DNA from: Duganella sp. OV510
GTDB taxonomy: Bacteria; Pseudomonadota; Gammaproteobacteria; Burkholderiales; Burkholderiaceae_D
Assembly: GCF_900100205.1 (NCBI RefSeq)
Contig: NZ_FNEQ01000003.1
Location: 434,001 to 498,000, forward strand
Reading direction: 5' to 3'
DNA length: 64,000 bases
Positions 8,568-19,963 of the stretch are shown piece by piece (the stretch's first letter is position 1; every line of letters starts with the position of its first letter). A model generated the notes under the pieces. That model was not told the origin of the DNA. It made no database searches and saw only the letters and a program-made list of their open reading frames with translations. A program made the position numbers and the translations under genes.

Positions 8568-9239
8568 TTATTTAAGCAGCTCGTAGGGGCCGCCGCGTTC
8601 GAGGGCGCGCTGGAAGGCGGGGCGGCTGTGGATGCGTTGCAGGAAGGCAGCCAGCTGCGGGCGGCTTTCGTTGAGGCCGCCACGCGCGGAGGCGGCTTCC
8701 AGCGGGAAGCTCATCTGGATGTCGGCGGCGCTGAATTCACTGCCGGCAAACCAGGGGCGCTGGCTCAGCTCGGCCTCCAGATAATCCAGGTGCATGGCGA
8801 TCTGCGGCAGGATGTAGCTGCCCTTGACCTTGCCCGCGATCGCTTTCGCAATCGGCTTGACGAAGAACGGCGCCGGGCTGCTTTCCACCCGGTCGAAGAT
8901 CAGCTTCATCAGCAGCGGCGCCATCGCCGAGCCTTCCGCATAATGCAGGAAATAGGTCCAGCGGCGACGCTCCTCGCTGCCGGCCGGCGGCACCAGGCGG
9001 CCATTGCCGTACGTGTCGATCAGGTACTCGGCAATCGCGCCGGACTCCGCCACCACGATGCCGTTATCGGTGATCACCGGCGACTTGCCCAGTGGATGGA
9101 TGGCCTTCAGCGCCGGCGGCGCCAGCATGGTCTTGGGATCGCGCTGGTAACGCACGATTTCGTATTCCAGGCCCAGCTCCTCCAGCAGCCACAGCACCCG
9201 CTGCGAGCGTGAATTATTCAAGTGATGAACGACGATCAT
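8568..9239 (-). CDS. glutathione S-transferase family protein
   Basis: Cytosolic GST-like protein of 223 residues. The N-terminal thioredoxin-like domain (residues about 1-80) shows NNSRSQRVLWLLEELG, where a Ser rather than Cys or Tyr is likely to contact glutathione. GKSPVITDNG and ESGAIAEYL follow. The all-helical C-terminal domain carries FSAADIQMSFPL, the N-capping box region. The start has a plausible purine-rich upstream sequence. No substrate can be assigned. It stands alone between the toxin-antitoxin remnant and a divergent FMN protein gene. Confidence 0.88.
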   Translation of the reverse strand: MIVVHHLNNSRSQRVLWLLEELGLEYEIVRYQRDPKTMLAPPALKAIHPLGKSPVITDNGIVVAESGAIAEYLIDTYGNGRLVPPAGSEERRRWTYFLHYAEGSAMAPLLMKLIFDRVESSPAPFFVKPIAKAIAGKVKGSYILPQIAMHLDYLEAELSQRPWFAGSEFSAADIQMSFPLEAASARGGLNESRPQLAAFLQRIHSRPAFQRALERGGPYELLK

Positions 9240-9388
9240 GTGGAATATCCTGAAAAAAGAACGGCCGTGCGCCGCAATGCCGCTAGCTTAACATTGTTGC
9301 CCCGGCCATGCCCTACCCGCTTCGGAGATGGATTCCATCTGGAAACAGCAGTACACTCGACAATTCCAGAGCCGTCGCCGGAGCGTCA

Positions 9389-11002
9389 ATGAATCTGCTG
9401 TCACCGCGTTACCTTGCCTTCAATGCTTCTATCGTCACGCTGGTGGTCTCGCTGGCCTTGCACGCACCGTGGGAAATTCCCGTCGTGGCTGCCGCGCTGG
9501 TGGTGGTCGGCATCACCGACCTGCTGCAAACACGGCGCGCGTTGCGCCGCAATTACCCGATCCTGGCGCACTTCCGCTTCTTCTTCGAATCGATACGCCC
9601 GGAGATCCGCCAATACTTCCTGGAAGACGACACGGTGGCCGAACCGTTCTCGCGCAACCAGCGCAGCATCGTCTACCAGCGCGCCAAGCAGGACAGCGAC
9701 AAGCGCCCGTTCGGCACGCAGATGAATGTCTACGCGCCCGGCTACGAATGGATCAACCATTCGATCGCGCCGGCGCCCGAGCAGCCGCACGACTTCCGCA
9801 TCGAGATCGGCAACCATCCGGATTGCCGCCGCGCGCAGCCCTACTCGGCCAGCGTTTTCAATATCTCGGCGATGAGTTTTGGCGCGCTGTCGGCCAACGC
9901 CATCCTGGCGCTGAACGGCGGCGCCAAACAGGGTGGCTTCATGCACGATACCGGCGAGGGCAGCATCAGCCCTTACCATCGCCAGAACGGCGGCGACCTG
10001 GTATGGGAAATCGGCTCCGGCTATTTCGGCTGCCGCAATGATGACGGCAGCTTCTCGGAAGCGAACTTTGTCGCCAACGCCACCGCGCCGCAAGTCAAGA
10101 TGATCGAGCTGAAGATGTCGCAAGGCGCCAAGCCGGGCCACGGCGGCGTGCTGCCGGGCGCGAAAGTGACGATCGAAATCGCCCACACGCGCGGCGTGCC
10201 GGTGGGCCGTGACTGCATCTCGCCATCGCGCCACTCGGCCTTCAGTACGCCAATTGAAATGCTGGAATTTATCGACCGCCTGCGCAATCTGTCGGGAGGC
10301 AAGCCGACCGGTTTCAAGCTCGCGATTGGCCACCCGTGGGAATTCTTCGGCATCGTCAAGGCCATGCTGGAGACCGGCATCGTACCGGACTTTATCGTCG
10401 TTGATGGCGGCGAAGGCGGCACCGGCGCCGCGCCGGTGGAGTTCACCGACCACGTCGGCACGCCGCTGCAGGAAGCGCTGCTGCTGGTGCATAACACGCT
10501 GGTCGGCGCCAACCTGCGCGACAAGATCAAGATCGGCGCTTCCGGCAAGATCATCACCGCCTTCGATATCGCACGCACCTTGGCGCTGGGTGCGGACTGG
10601 TGCAATTCGGCGCGCGGCTTCATGTTTGCGCTGGGCTGCATCCAGTCGCAAAGCTGTCATACGGACCGCTGCCCGACCGGCGTCGCCACGCAAGACCCGT
10701 CACGCCAGCGCGCGCTGGTGGTGCCGGACAAGATTCAGCGCGTCGCCAACTTCCACGAGAACACCATGGAAGCGCTGGCCCAGCTGATCGCTGCCGCCGG
10801 CCTGACGCATCCATCGCAGCTGCGCCCGCGCCACCTGGTGCGGCGCATCTCGGAAAACCAGGTCAAGCTGGCCTCGGCGCTGCTGCCCTACCTCGAACCA
10901 GGCGAACTGCTCGACCCGAGCCAGCTATCGCGCCTGCCGCCAGTCTTCGGTCACTACTGGCCGATGGCCCAAGCCGCATCCTTCGACCCGTTCTGCGGCT
11001 GA
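9389..11002 (+). CDS. FMN-binding glutamate synthase family protein
   Basis: Contains the FMN/iron-sulfur synthase domain of glutamate synthase without the glutaminase domain. An N-terminal hydrophobic hairpin (about residues 10-45 of the chosen start) should anchor it to the membrane. The domain shows SMSFGALSANAI, EGSISPYH, KPGHGGVLPG, VDGGEGGTGAAP and a Cys cluster C-x5-C-x4-C (GCIQSQSCHTDRC), the 3Fe-4S ligands of GltB-type enzymes. Such stand-alone proteins are widespread but poorly characterised, and they need not make glutamate. The frame is open to an ATG at 9308. I prefer 9389 because GGAG precedes it and the extra 27 residues lack conserved character. Confidence 0.85.
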   Translation: MNLLSPRYLAFNASIVTLVVSLALHAPWEIPVVAAALVVVGITDLLQTRRALRRNYPILAHFRFFFESIRPEIRQYFLEDDTVAEPFSRNQRSIVYQRAKQDSDKRPFGTQMNVYAPGYEWINHSIAPAPEQPHDFRIEIGNHPDCRRAQPYSASVFNISAMSFGALSANAILALNGGAKQGGFMHDTGEGSISPYHRQNGGDLVWEIGSGYFGCRNDDGSFSEANFVANATAPQVKMIELKMSQGAKPGHGGVLPGAKVTIEIAHTRGVPVGRDCISPSRHSAFSTPIEMLEFIDRLRNLSGGKPTGFKLAIGHPWEFFGIVKAMLETGIVPDFIVVDGGEGGTGAAPVEFTDHVGTPLQEALLLVHNTLVGANLRDKIKIGASGKIITAFDIARTLALGADWCNSARGFMFALGCIQSQSCHTDRCPTGVATQDPSRQRALVVPDKIQRVANFHENTMEALAQLIAAAGLTHPSQLRPRHLVRRISENQVKLASALLPYLEPGELLDPSQLSRLPPVFGHYWPMAQAASFDPFCG

Positions 11003-11278
11003 TTAGCGCTGCACGTGCAGCTTGATGACGCGCTGCTTGGGCGCGGTGGATTTGCTGTCGCACGACGACGCAGTGGTCGACGGGCCGCAGTCTGAACAGC
11101 CGCTGCCGCAGCCGCCACCGCCATTGGTCTTGAAAAACTTGGCCAGCCTGGCCTCATTGAAGCCGCGCTTGCCGAGCGTGTAGACGATGCGGCGACGCCA
11201 CGCCACCGGCAGGTACTTGGTGCTGAAGTGCACCAGCGCCACCACCACAATCAATGCCACAATCAGTTCTTGCCACAT
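11003..11278 (-). CDS. FeoB-associated Cys-rich membrane protein
   Basis: A 91-residue protein with one N-terminal transmembrane helix (residues about 5-20), a basic stretch, then GGGGCGSGCSDCG and another Cys. This is the layout of the small Cys-rich proteins encoded after feoB. The start at 11278 lies 1 base past the feoB stop, giving tight coupling. The role proposed for the family is support of ferrous iron transport by FeoB. The cysteines could bind iron or another metal (inference). The C-terminal third (TAPKQRVIKL) is basic. The frame extends upstream into feoB but that part is not protein-like. Confidence 0.8.
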   Translation of the reverse strand: MWQELIVALIVVVALVHFSTKYLPVAWRRRIVYTLGKRGFNEARLAKFFKTNGGGGCGSGCSDCGPSTTASSCDSKSTAPKQRVIKLHVQR

Positions 11279-11279
11279 A

Positions 11280-13181
<1,902 letters not shown>

Positions 13182-13185
13182 ATTC

Positions 13186-13458
13186 TTATTCCGGTTGAAT
13201 CGAGACCAACGCAGCTTCAAAGCGGCGCAATGCAAAAGTGGCGTTGCCGACCTTGATCGCCAACGGTTCACCGCCCGGCATGCCACGCTTGAGCATGCGG
13301 ATTTTTTCGCCAGGCACAAAGCCCAGCTCCATCAGGCGGCGCGACAGGCTGACGCCATCATCGGCGGCCTCGCCAGCAGAAACATGCACCACGGTGGCAG
13401 TCGCGCCTACCTTCAGTGCATCCAGGGTAATCGGGGGAACAGCATGCGTCATGAGCAA
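13186..13458 (-). CDS. feoA: ferrous iron transport protein FeoA
   Basis: Small SH3-like protein that assists FeoB. The family pattern is clear: LSRRLMELGFVPGEKIRMLKR at about residues 38-58, then KVGNATFALRR. At 90 residues it has a slightly longer N-terminus than E. coli FeoA (75). ATG at 13458 and 13452 are both possible starts. It is the first gene of the feo operon, and the 210-base region to divergent bfd holds two candidate Fur boxes. Confidence 0.92.
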   Translation of the reverse strand: MLMTHAVPPITLDALKVGATATVVHVSAGEAADDGVSLSRRLMELGFVPGEKIRMLKRGMPGGEPLAIKVGNATFALRRFEAALVSIQPE

Positions 13459-13525
13459 ATCCGGTCAGATTGCCGCTGGCAAGATTGGCTGCGGCATGGA
13501 ATTAGATACTAGCATTATAAACGGT

Positions 13526-13544
13526 AATGCGAATGACTACTATT
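13526..13544. promoter_or_regulatory. candidate Fur box (feoA side)
   Basis: AATGCGAATGACTACTATT resembles the Fur recognition sequence in its AATGCGAATGATTATCATT-like form, with a few mismatches. It lies 68 bases upstream of feoA, between feoA and bfd, where iron repression of both directions is expected. Weaker than the second box at 13586. Confidence 0.5.
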
Positions 13545-13585
13545 TAGCTTGCATACTGCTGCGGTTTACGGCAGTATACGTTTAA

Positions 13586-13600
13586 TGATAATGATTCGCA
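13586..13600. promoter_or_regulatory. candidate Fur box (bfd side)
   Basis: TGATAATGATTCGCA matches the 7-1-7 Fur motif TGATAATnATTATCA at 13 of 15 positions. It sits 70 bases upstream of bfd and in the shared regulatory region with feoA. A further 7-base inverted repeat (ATACTGC 13553-13559, GCAGTAT 13571-13577) lies between the two Fur-like sites. Confidence 0.65.
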
Positions 13601-13669
13601 TTAAGTTGCTGGCAATCATGTCAGAAAAGTCTTAACCCGAACTTATTACCCAAGCCAGAAGGTGCATCA

Positions 13670-13891
13670 ATGATTGTTTGTGTTTGCAACAACATCTCCG
13701 ATCGCGAAATCCGTCAAGCCATGGAATTTGGTATCACGTCGATGGACGAGCTGCGCAACGCCCTGGGCGTCGCGACCTGCTGCGGTCAATGCTTCTCCTG
13801 CGCCGAAGACATCCTCAATGAACACCTGGCCGCGCAAGCCGCTGCCGACATGCAAGAAACTGTGCTGAAACGCCCAGTCTTCACCAACTAA
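13670..13891 (+). CDS. bfd: bacterioferritin-associated ferredoxin
   Basis: Small [2Fe-2S] protein that docks to bacterioferritin and reduces its haem so stored iron is released. Four cysteines bind the cluster: C4 and C6 (VCVCNN) and the CCGQC cluster at about 37-41. Length 73 residues is close to family norm, with an extra C-terminal tail of about 12 residues. The gene is followed 2 bases later by tonB and is expected to be induced at low iron through the upstream Fur boxes. Its partner bfr is encoded about 1.5 kb downstream. Confidence 0.93.
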   Translation: MIVCVCNNISDREIRQAMEFGITSMDELRNALGVATCCGQCFSCAEDILNEHLAAQAAADMQETVLKRPVFTN

Positions 13892-13893
13892 TC

Positions 13894-14601
13894 ATGAATA
13901 CAATGAGCTACAGTCGGACGGCGTCGCCGCTGTCCGCGGACGACGCCGGCCTTGCACTGGAATTCAAACGCCGCACCCGTAAACTGGCCCCACTGACCGC
14001 GATCGTTGTCGGTCACGCCGTGGTCTTCTATCTGGCCTACTCCGGCCTGCTGCGTACCGTTACGCACGCCATCATCCCGCAAGTTGTGAACGTCTCCTTC
14101 GTGGCCTCGCCTGAGCCGCTGAAGCCGACCCCGCCGCCGAAAGAGGTGCCGCTGGTTACGCCGAAGCAGACCTTCGTGCCGCCGCTGCCGCAGGTGAACA
14201 TCGTTCAGACCGAACCAACCATCACGCTGCCGCCACCGCAGCCGCGCCCAAGCGAACCGGCGCCGGCCAATGCCGTGCCATCGTACACGGCAGCACCGCC
14301 AGCGCCACCAGCGCCGGCCACGCCTAAAACGGTATCGGGAGTCGAATATATCCGTGCACCGCAGCCGGTGTACCCAAGCATCGCCCGCCGCATGGGCGAG
14401 AGCGGCACGGTCACGCTGCGTGTGCTGATCGGTGAGAAGGGGAATGCGGAGCAGGTGACGATCCAGAAATCGTCGGGCTCCGCCAACCTGGACGAAGCTG
14501 GCCGCCAGGCGGTGCTGCGCGCACTGTACAAACCGCATGTCGAGGACGGCAAGGCCATCCCCGTCTATGCGCTGGTGCCCATCAACTTCCAGCTCGGTTA
14601 A
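13894..14601 (+). CDS. tonB: TonB energy transducer
   Basis: Couples the proton motive force to outer-membrane TonB-dependent receptors. Order of parts: a cytoplasmic N-terminus of about 30 residues, one transmembrane helix (about 34-52), a long Pro-rich periplasmic spacer (about 68-145) and a TonB C-terminal domain (about 150-235) containing YPSIARRMGESGTVTLRVLI. The long cytoplasmic N-terminus is somewhat unusual. No exbB/exbD lie next to it, so it would use ones encoded elsewhere. It starts 2 bases after bfd, so iron control is likely shared. Its stop abuts the convergent pyridoxamine-oxidase-like gene. Confidence 0.92.
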   Translation: MNTMSYSRTASPLSADDAGLALEFKRRTRKLAPLTAIVVGHAVVFYLAYSGLLRTVTHAIIPQVVNVSFVASPEPLKPTPPPKEVPLVTPKQTFVPPLPQVNIVQTEPTITLPPPQPRPSEPAPANAVPSYTAAPPAPPAPATPKTVSGVEYIRAPQPVYPSIARRMGESGTVTLRVLIGEKGNAEQVTIQKSSGSANLDEAGRQAVLRALYKPHVEDGKAIPVYALVPINFQLG

Positions 14602-15138
14602 TCAGAGGTCCAGGCGGCCCTCGATGGAATCATCGAGGGTCTTGCCGATCACGGCGCCTAACAGCATCTTCACGCTGGCGACGGCTTTACCGTGTTTCGT
14701 ATCCCAGTAGTAGCCATAGGTCGGCGCGAACTTGATCAGCGTCACGCGCGGATCGTCCTCGCCACCGGTGAACCACGTCTTCATCGTAAAACTCCACAAC
14801 TCCTTCAGCTTGACTGGATCGCGCAGCACCGTGGCGATGCCCTCCAGGTGCATGAATTCGGAATGCGCCGAGCCCTGGAAATACAGCGTGGCCGACGGAT
14901 CGGCCGCCAGCTCCTGATTCTTCAGGCTGTCGCTGGCGGAGATAAACCACAGGTTGCCCAGCTCATCCACATCCAGCGCCGTCATCGGACGGGCATCGCC
15001 GGGACCGCCGCTGGCATCGCTGGTACAGAAGAAGCAGCCTGCGGTGCTGTCGACAAACTCGCGGATCTTGCGCACGGCGTCTTCGCCAACGAGGTCCTGA
15101 TGATTGTGTTCTGGTTGCTGGGCGTTGATGGAATCCAT
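14602..15138 (-). CDS. pyridoxamine 5'-phosphate oxidase-like, general stress family protein
   Basis: A 178-residue split-barrel flavin-binding protein. Seen: ARPMTALDVDELGNLWFISAS, where the beta strands match the general stress protein 26-like group, then ATLYFQG and a C-terminal TYGYYWD. These proteins bind FMN, FAD or F420 and often have no known substrate. A role in pyridoxal phosphate synthesis is unlikely. It is convergent with tonB and shares an upstream region with bfr that contains a candidate Fur box. Confidence 0.82.
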   Translation of the reverse strand: MDSINAQQPEHNHQDLVGEDAVRKIREFVDSTAGCFFCTSDASGGPGDARPMTALDVDELGNLWFISASDSLKNQELAADPSATLYFQGSAHSEFMHLEGIATVLRDPVKLKELWSFTMKTWFTGGEDDPRVTLIKFAPTYGYYWDTKHGKAVASVKMLLGAVIGKTLDDSIEGRLDL

Positions 15139-15211
15139 GGCATTGCTCCTTTAGTTGAGCTTCCATGGTAGCGGCGCGGGCGACCACCGACAGTGGGATG
15201 CCTCACACACG

Positions 15212-15230
15212 AATGCTAATAGTTTTCATT
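15212..15230. promoter_or_regulatory. candidate Fur box between stress-protein gene and bfr
   Basis: AATGCTAATAGTTTTCATT agrees with the AATGCGAATGATTATCATT form of the Fur site at most positions. It lies 74 bases upstream of the divergent stress-protein gene and 127 bases before the bfr start, so either or both could be controlled. Confidence 0.5.
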
Positions 15231-15356
15231 TGCACCAATGCTCTCAATAACCGAAGTTAGATAGGATTTCGACGAAATTACCGGGAATTTCGCTACACAT
15301 CCTCCGGAATTTCGTGCACAATGGCGCCATTCGTAACTAATACAGAAAGAACAGCC

Positions 15357-15833
15357 ATGAAGGGCGATCAAGAAGTCATCCGTCTGCTGAACGCGCAGCT
15401 GACCAACGAACTCACCGCAATCAACCAGTACTTCCTGCATGCCAAGATGTACAAGCACTGGGGCCTGGAAAAGATCGGCAAGAAAGAGTGGGAAGAGTCG
15501 ATCGGCGAAATGAAGCACGCCGACAAACTGATCGACCGCATCCTGATGCTGGACGGCCTGCCTAATCTGCAAGCCATGCACAAGGTGATGGTTGGTGAAA
15601 ACACCGAAGAGATGCTGGGCTGCGACCTGAAGCTGGAAAAAGGCGCGCAGATCACCGTCAAGGAAGGCATCGCCGCCGCAGAAAAGGCCGCTGACTACGT
15701 GTCGCGCGACCTGCTGCTGATGATCCTGGAAGACACCGAAGAACACATCGACTGGCTGGAAACCCAGCTGGACCTGATCGGCAAAGTGGGCATCCAGAAC
15801 TACCTGCAAAGCCAGATGAGCATCGACGAGTAA
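15357..15833 (+). CDS. bfr: bacterioferritin
   Basis: Subunit of the 24-mer iron store. By the numbering from this start, the usual di-iron ligands E18, E51, H54, E94 and H130 are present, as is the haem-ligating M52. The position corresponding to E127 reads Thr (DTEEHIDW, T127). If the alignment holds, one ferroxidase-centre ligand is altered, although neighbouring E128 or E129 might compensate. Length 158 residues is standard, which is why the ATG at 15357 is chosen over the open ATG at 15321. Works with Bfd encoded upstream. A strong terminator follows at once. Confidence 0.94.
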   Translation: MKGDQEVIRLLNAQLTNELTAINQYFLHAKMYKHWGLEKIGKKEWEESIGEMKHADKLIDRILMLDGLPNLQAMHKVMVGENTEEMLGCDLKLEKGAQITVKEGIAAAEKAADYVSRDLLLMILEDTEEHIDWLETQLDLIGKVGIQNYLQSQMSIDE

Positions 15834-15840
15834 GAAAGCA

Positions 15841-15862
15841 AACGCCCCTTGCGGGGCGTTTT

Positions 15863-15864
<2 letters not shown>
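15841..15864 (+). terminator. rho-independent terminator of bfr
   Basis: Arms AACGCCCC and GGGGCGTT flank a TTGC loop and are followed by a run of T. It starts 8 bases after the bfr stop and reaches the end of the convergent GST gene. Confidence 0.88.
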
Positions 15865-17951
<2,087 letters not shown>

Positions 17952-17978
17952 TGTAAATAAGCAATCTGCTTTACACTA

Positions 17979-18013
17979 GCCCCGGCAGCGCCAGCGCCCC
18001 GGGGCTTTTTTTC
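17979..18013 (+). terminator. rho-independent terminator of purB
   Basis: Arms AGCCCCGG (17979-17986) and CCGGGGCT (18000-18007) are followed by seven T. It lies 28 bases after the purB stop. Confidence 0.9.
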
Positions 18014-18086
18014 GTCCCGGCAAGCACATCCTGGATTTCTTTGGTATATTTAGTCCTAATACGTACTACTTCCCCGGAGCCGCTTT

Positions 18087-18614
18087 ATGCCACGCTATAC
18101 CAAAACCGCCATGTTGCTACACTGGCTAGTCGCCTTGCTCATCATCACCACCTTCTTTCTCGGCCTGTCGATGGTCGCGATTCCCGGCTTTTCGCCGACC
18201 AAGCTGAAATACTTCTCCTGGCACAAATGGATGGGTGTGACAGTGCTGTTGCTGGCCGTGCTGCGCGTGCTGTGGCGCGTCACGCACAAGCCGCCACCGA
18301 AACTGGTCTCGATCCCCGAATGGCAGCACAAGATCGCCGAAGGCATGCACCACCTGCTGTACCTGCTGATCTTCGCGGTGCCGATCTCCGGCTACCTGTA
18401 CTCGTATGCCGCCGGCGTGCCGGTGGTCTACCTGGGAATCTGGCAGATGCCGGCGCCGTTCGCGCCAGATCCTGAACTTAAGGCAACTTTAAAAACCTTG
18501 CATTATGTTTTGACCATGACGATGGCTGCATCTGTCGTAGCACACGCCCTGGCCGCCCTGAAGCACCACTTTATCGACCGCGACGTGACGCTGAAACGCA
18601 TGTTGCCGCTGTAA
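18087..18614 (+). CDS. cytochrome b561
   Basis: Integral membrane di-haem cytochrome of the bacterial cytochrome b561 (CybB) family. It has four predicted transmembrane helices and histidines at H12, H46, H139 and H153 in positions suited to bind two b haems. In E. coli the relative CybB oxidises ubiquinol and passes electrons to superoxide, and YceJ is encoded beside YceI. Here too two YceI genes follow within 24 and 26 bases, suggesting one operon. The physiological electron partner is unknown. Confidence 0.9.
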   Translation: MPRYTKTAMLLHWLVALLIITTFFLGLSMVAIPGFSPTKLKYFSWHKWMGVTVLLLAVLRVLWRVTHKPPPKLVSIPEWQHKIAEGMHHLLYLLIFAVPISGYLYSYAAGVPVVYLGIWQMPAPFAPDPELKATLKTLHYVLTMTMAASVVAHALAALKHHFIDRDVTLKRMLPL

Positions 18615-18637
18615 TCTCATCCACCGGAGCCTGAACA

Positions 18638-19189
18638 ATGAAAACCCTGAACAAAATTGCCATCGTTGCCCTGCTGGGTGTCGCCTTTGCCGCCAGCGCC
18701 GCCGTGCTGAAAACCGATCCGGCCAAGAGCACCGTCACCGCCACCTTCAAGCAAATGAACGTGCCGATCGACGCCAAGTTCAAGAAATTCACCGCCAACA
18801 TCGACTACGACGCCACCAAGCCGGACGCCGCCAAGGCCACCGTCGAAGTCGAGACCGGCAGCATGGACCTGGGCGACGCCGACTACAACAAGGAAGTCGC
18901 CAAGAAAGAATGGTTCAATGCCGCGCAATTCCCGAAAGCCACCTTCGTCTCGTCGTCGATCAAGCCAGCCGGCGCCGGCAAGCTGAACGTGACCGGCAAG
19001 CTGACCATCAAGGGCAAGACCACCGACGTCACCTTCCCGCTGACCGTCAAGACCGAAGGCAAGACGCAAGTGTTTGACGGCGCCGTGCCGATCAAGCGCC
19101 TGGCCTACAACATCGGCGAAGGCGAATGGAAAGACACCAGCATGGTGGCTGACGACGTCACCATCAAGTTCCACGTAGTAGCGCAATAA
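18638..19189 (+). CDS. YceI family periplasmic protein (first copy)
   Basis: Secreted lipocalin-like beta-barrel protein of 183 residues. An N-terminal signal peptide (MKTLNKIAIVALLGVAFAASA) has a likely cleavage after ASA near residue 21. The YceI pattern follows: DPAKSTVTATFKQMNVPI, GSMDLGDADYNKEVAKKEWF and KGKTTDVTFPLTV. Family members bind isoprenoid lipids such as octaprenyl pyrophosphate. It lies between cytochrome b561 and a second, divergent YceI paralogue, with RBS-like CCGGAG before the ATG. Confidence 0.9.
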   Translation: MKTLNKIAIVALLGVAFAASAAVLKTDPAKSTVTATFKQMNVPIDAKFKKFTANIDYDATKPDAAKATVEVETGSMDLGDADYNKEVAKKEWFNAAQFPKATFVSSSIKPAGAGKLNVTGKLTIKGKTTDVTFPLTVKTEGKTQVFDGAVPIKRLAYNIGEGEWKDTSMVADDVTIKFHVVAQ

Positions 19190-19215
19190 CCAACCACCAA
19201 GGGAGACCCGATAAG

Positions 19216-19782
19216 ATGAAAGCACAGATCCTGATCGCCACGCTGCTGGCCGCCTCGGCCACGTCCGCCATGGCCGCGACCTACAACCTCGACCCGACGC
19301 ACACTTTCCCGAGCTTCGAGGCTGACCACATGGGCCTGTCGGTATGGCGTGGCAAGTTCAACAAAACCAGCGGCACGGTGAACCTGGATCGCGCGGCCAA
19401 GACCGGCTCGCTGGAAGTGAAGATCGACGCCGACTCGATCGATTTCGGCCTGGACGCGATGAACAAGCACGCCAAGGACGACTCGATGTTCAACGTCGCC
19501 AAGTTCCCGACCATCACCTACACCAGCAAATCGTTCAAGTTTGACGGCGACAAGCTGGTCGGCGTGGAAGGCGAGCTGACGCTGCTGGGCGTGACCAAGC
19601 CGGTATCGCTGAAAGTCGACAAGTTCAAGTGCATCATGCACCCGCGCTACAAGAAAGAAGTCTGCGGCGCCGACGCCACCGCTGAATTCAAGCGCAGCGA
19701 CTTCGGCCTGAACTACGGCCTGCCGAACTTCTCGCCAGAAGTCAAACTCGCTATCCAGATCGAAGCCATCAAAGCCGACTAA
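19216..19782 (+). CDS. YceI family periplasmic protein (second copy)
   Basis: A second YceI protein, 188 residues, with signal peptide MKAQILIATLLAASATSAMA and probable cleavage after AMA. YNLDPTHTFPSFEADHMGLS is the canonical YceI opening and is closer to E. coli YceI than the first copy. KVDKFKCIMHPRYKKEVCG contains two cysteines that may pair in the periplasm. An AGGGAGA Shine-Dalgarno precedes it. Having two paralogues in one operon suggests different lipid ligands or partners. The gene ends 4 bases before an 81-bp palindrome. Confidence 0.92.
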   Translation: MKAQILIATLLAASATSAMAATYNLDPTHTFPSFEADHMGLSVWRGKFNKTSGTVNLDRAAKTGSLEVKIDADSIDFGLDAMNKHAKDDSMFNVAKFPTITYTSKSFKFDGDKLVGVEGELTLLGVTKPVSLKVDKFKCIMHPRYKKEVCGADATAEFKRSDFGLNYGLPNFSPEVKLAIQIEAIKAD

Positions 19783-19786
19783 ACCT

Positions 19787-19867
19787 CCGGGGTCAGTTCT
19801 GCCAAACGTACACGGGCTCAACTGCAATGCAGTTGAGCCCGTGTACGTTTGGCAGAACTGACCCCGG
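19787..19867. repeat. 81-bp palindrome with 40-base perfect arms
   Basis: Arms at 19787-19826 and 19828-19867 are perfect reverse complements around a single A at 19827. The ends read CCGGGGTCAG and CTGACCCCGG. There is no T-run next to it, so it is not a standard terminator. RNA from either strand would fold into a 40-bp stem with almost no loop. It lies 4 bases after the second yceI gene and 97 bases before the S46 peptidase start. I recognise no insertion sequence or attachment site. I noticed no second copy in the window by eye. Confidence 0.9.
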
Positions 19868-19963
19868 TTTTCAGAACATCCACACTGCCTCCACAAAATT
19901 CTGGTTGACGCGCACGGAAGGTCTGCGGATACTGCTGTGCGCCACATCTTTATCAGGAAAACC

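Noticed and set aside
13182..13319. Upstream extension of feoB through the feoA region
   Set aside because: The extension overlaps feoA in another register and its residues do not resemble any FeoB N-terminus. The ATG at 13181 fits the family.
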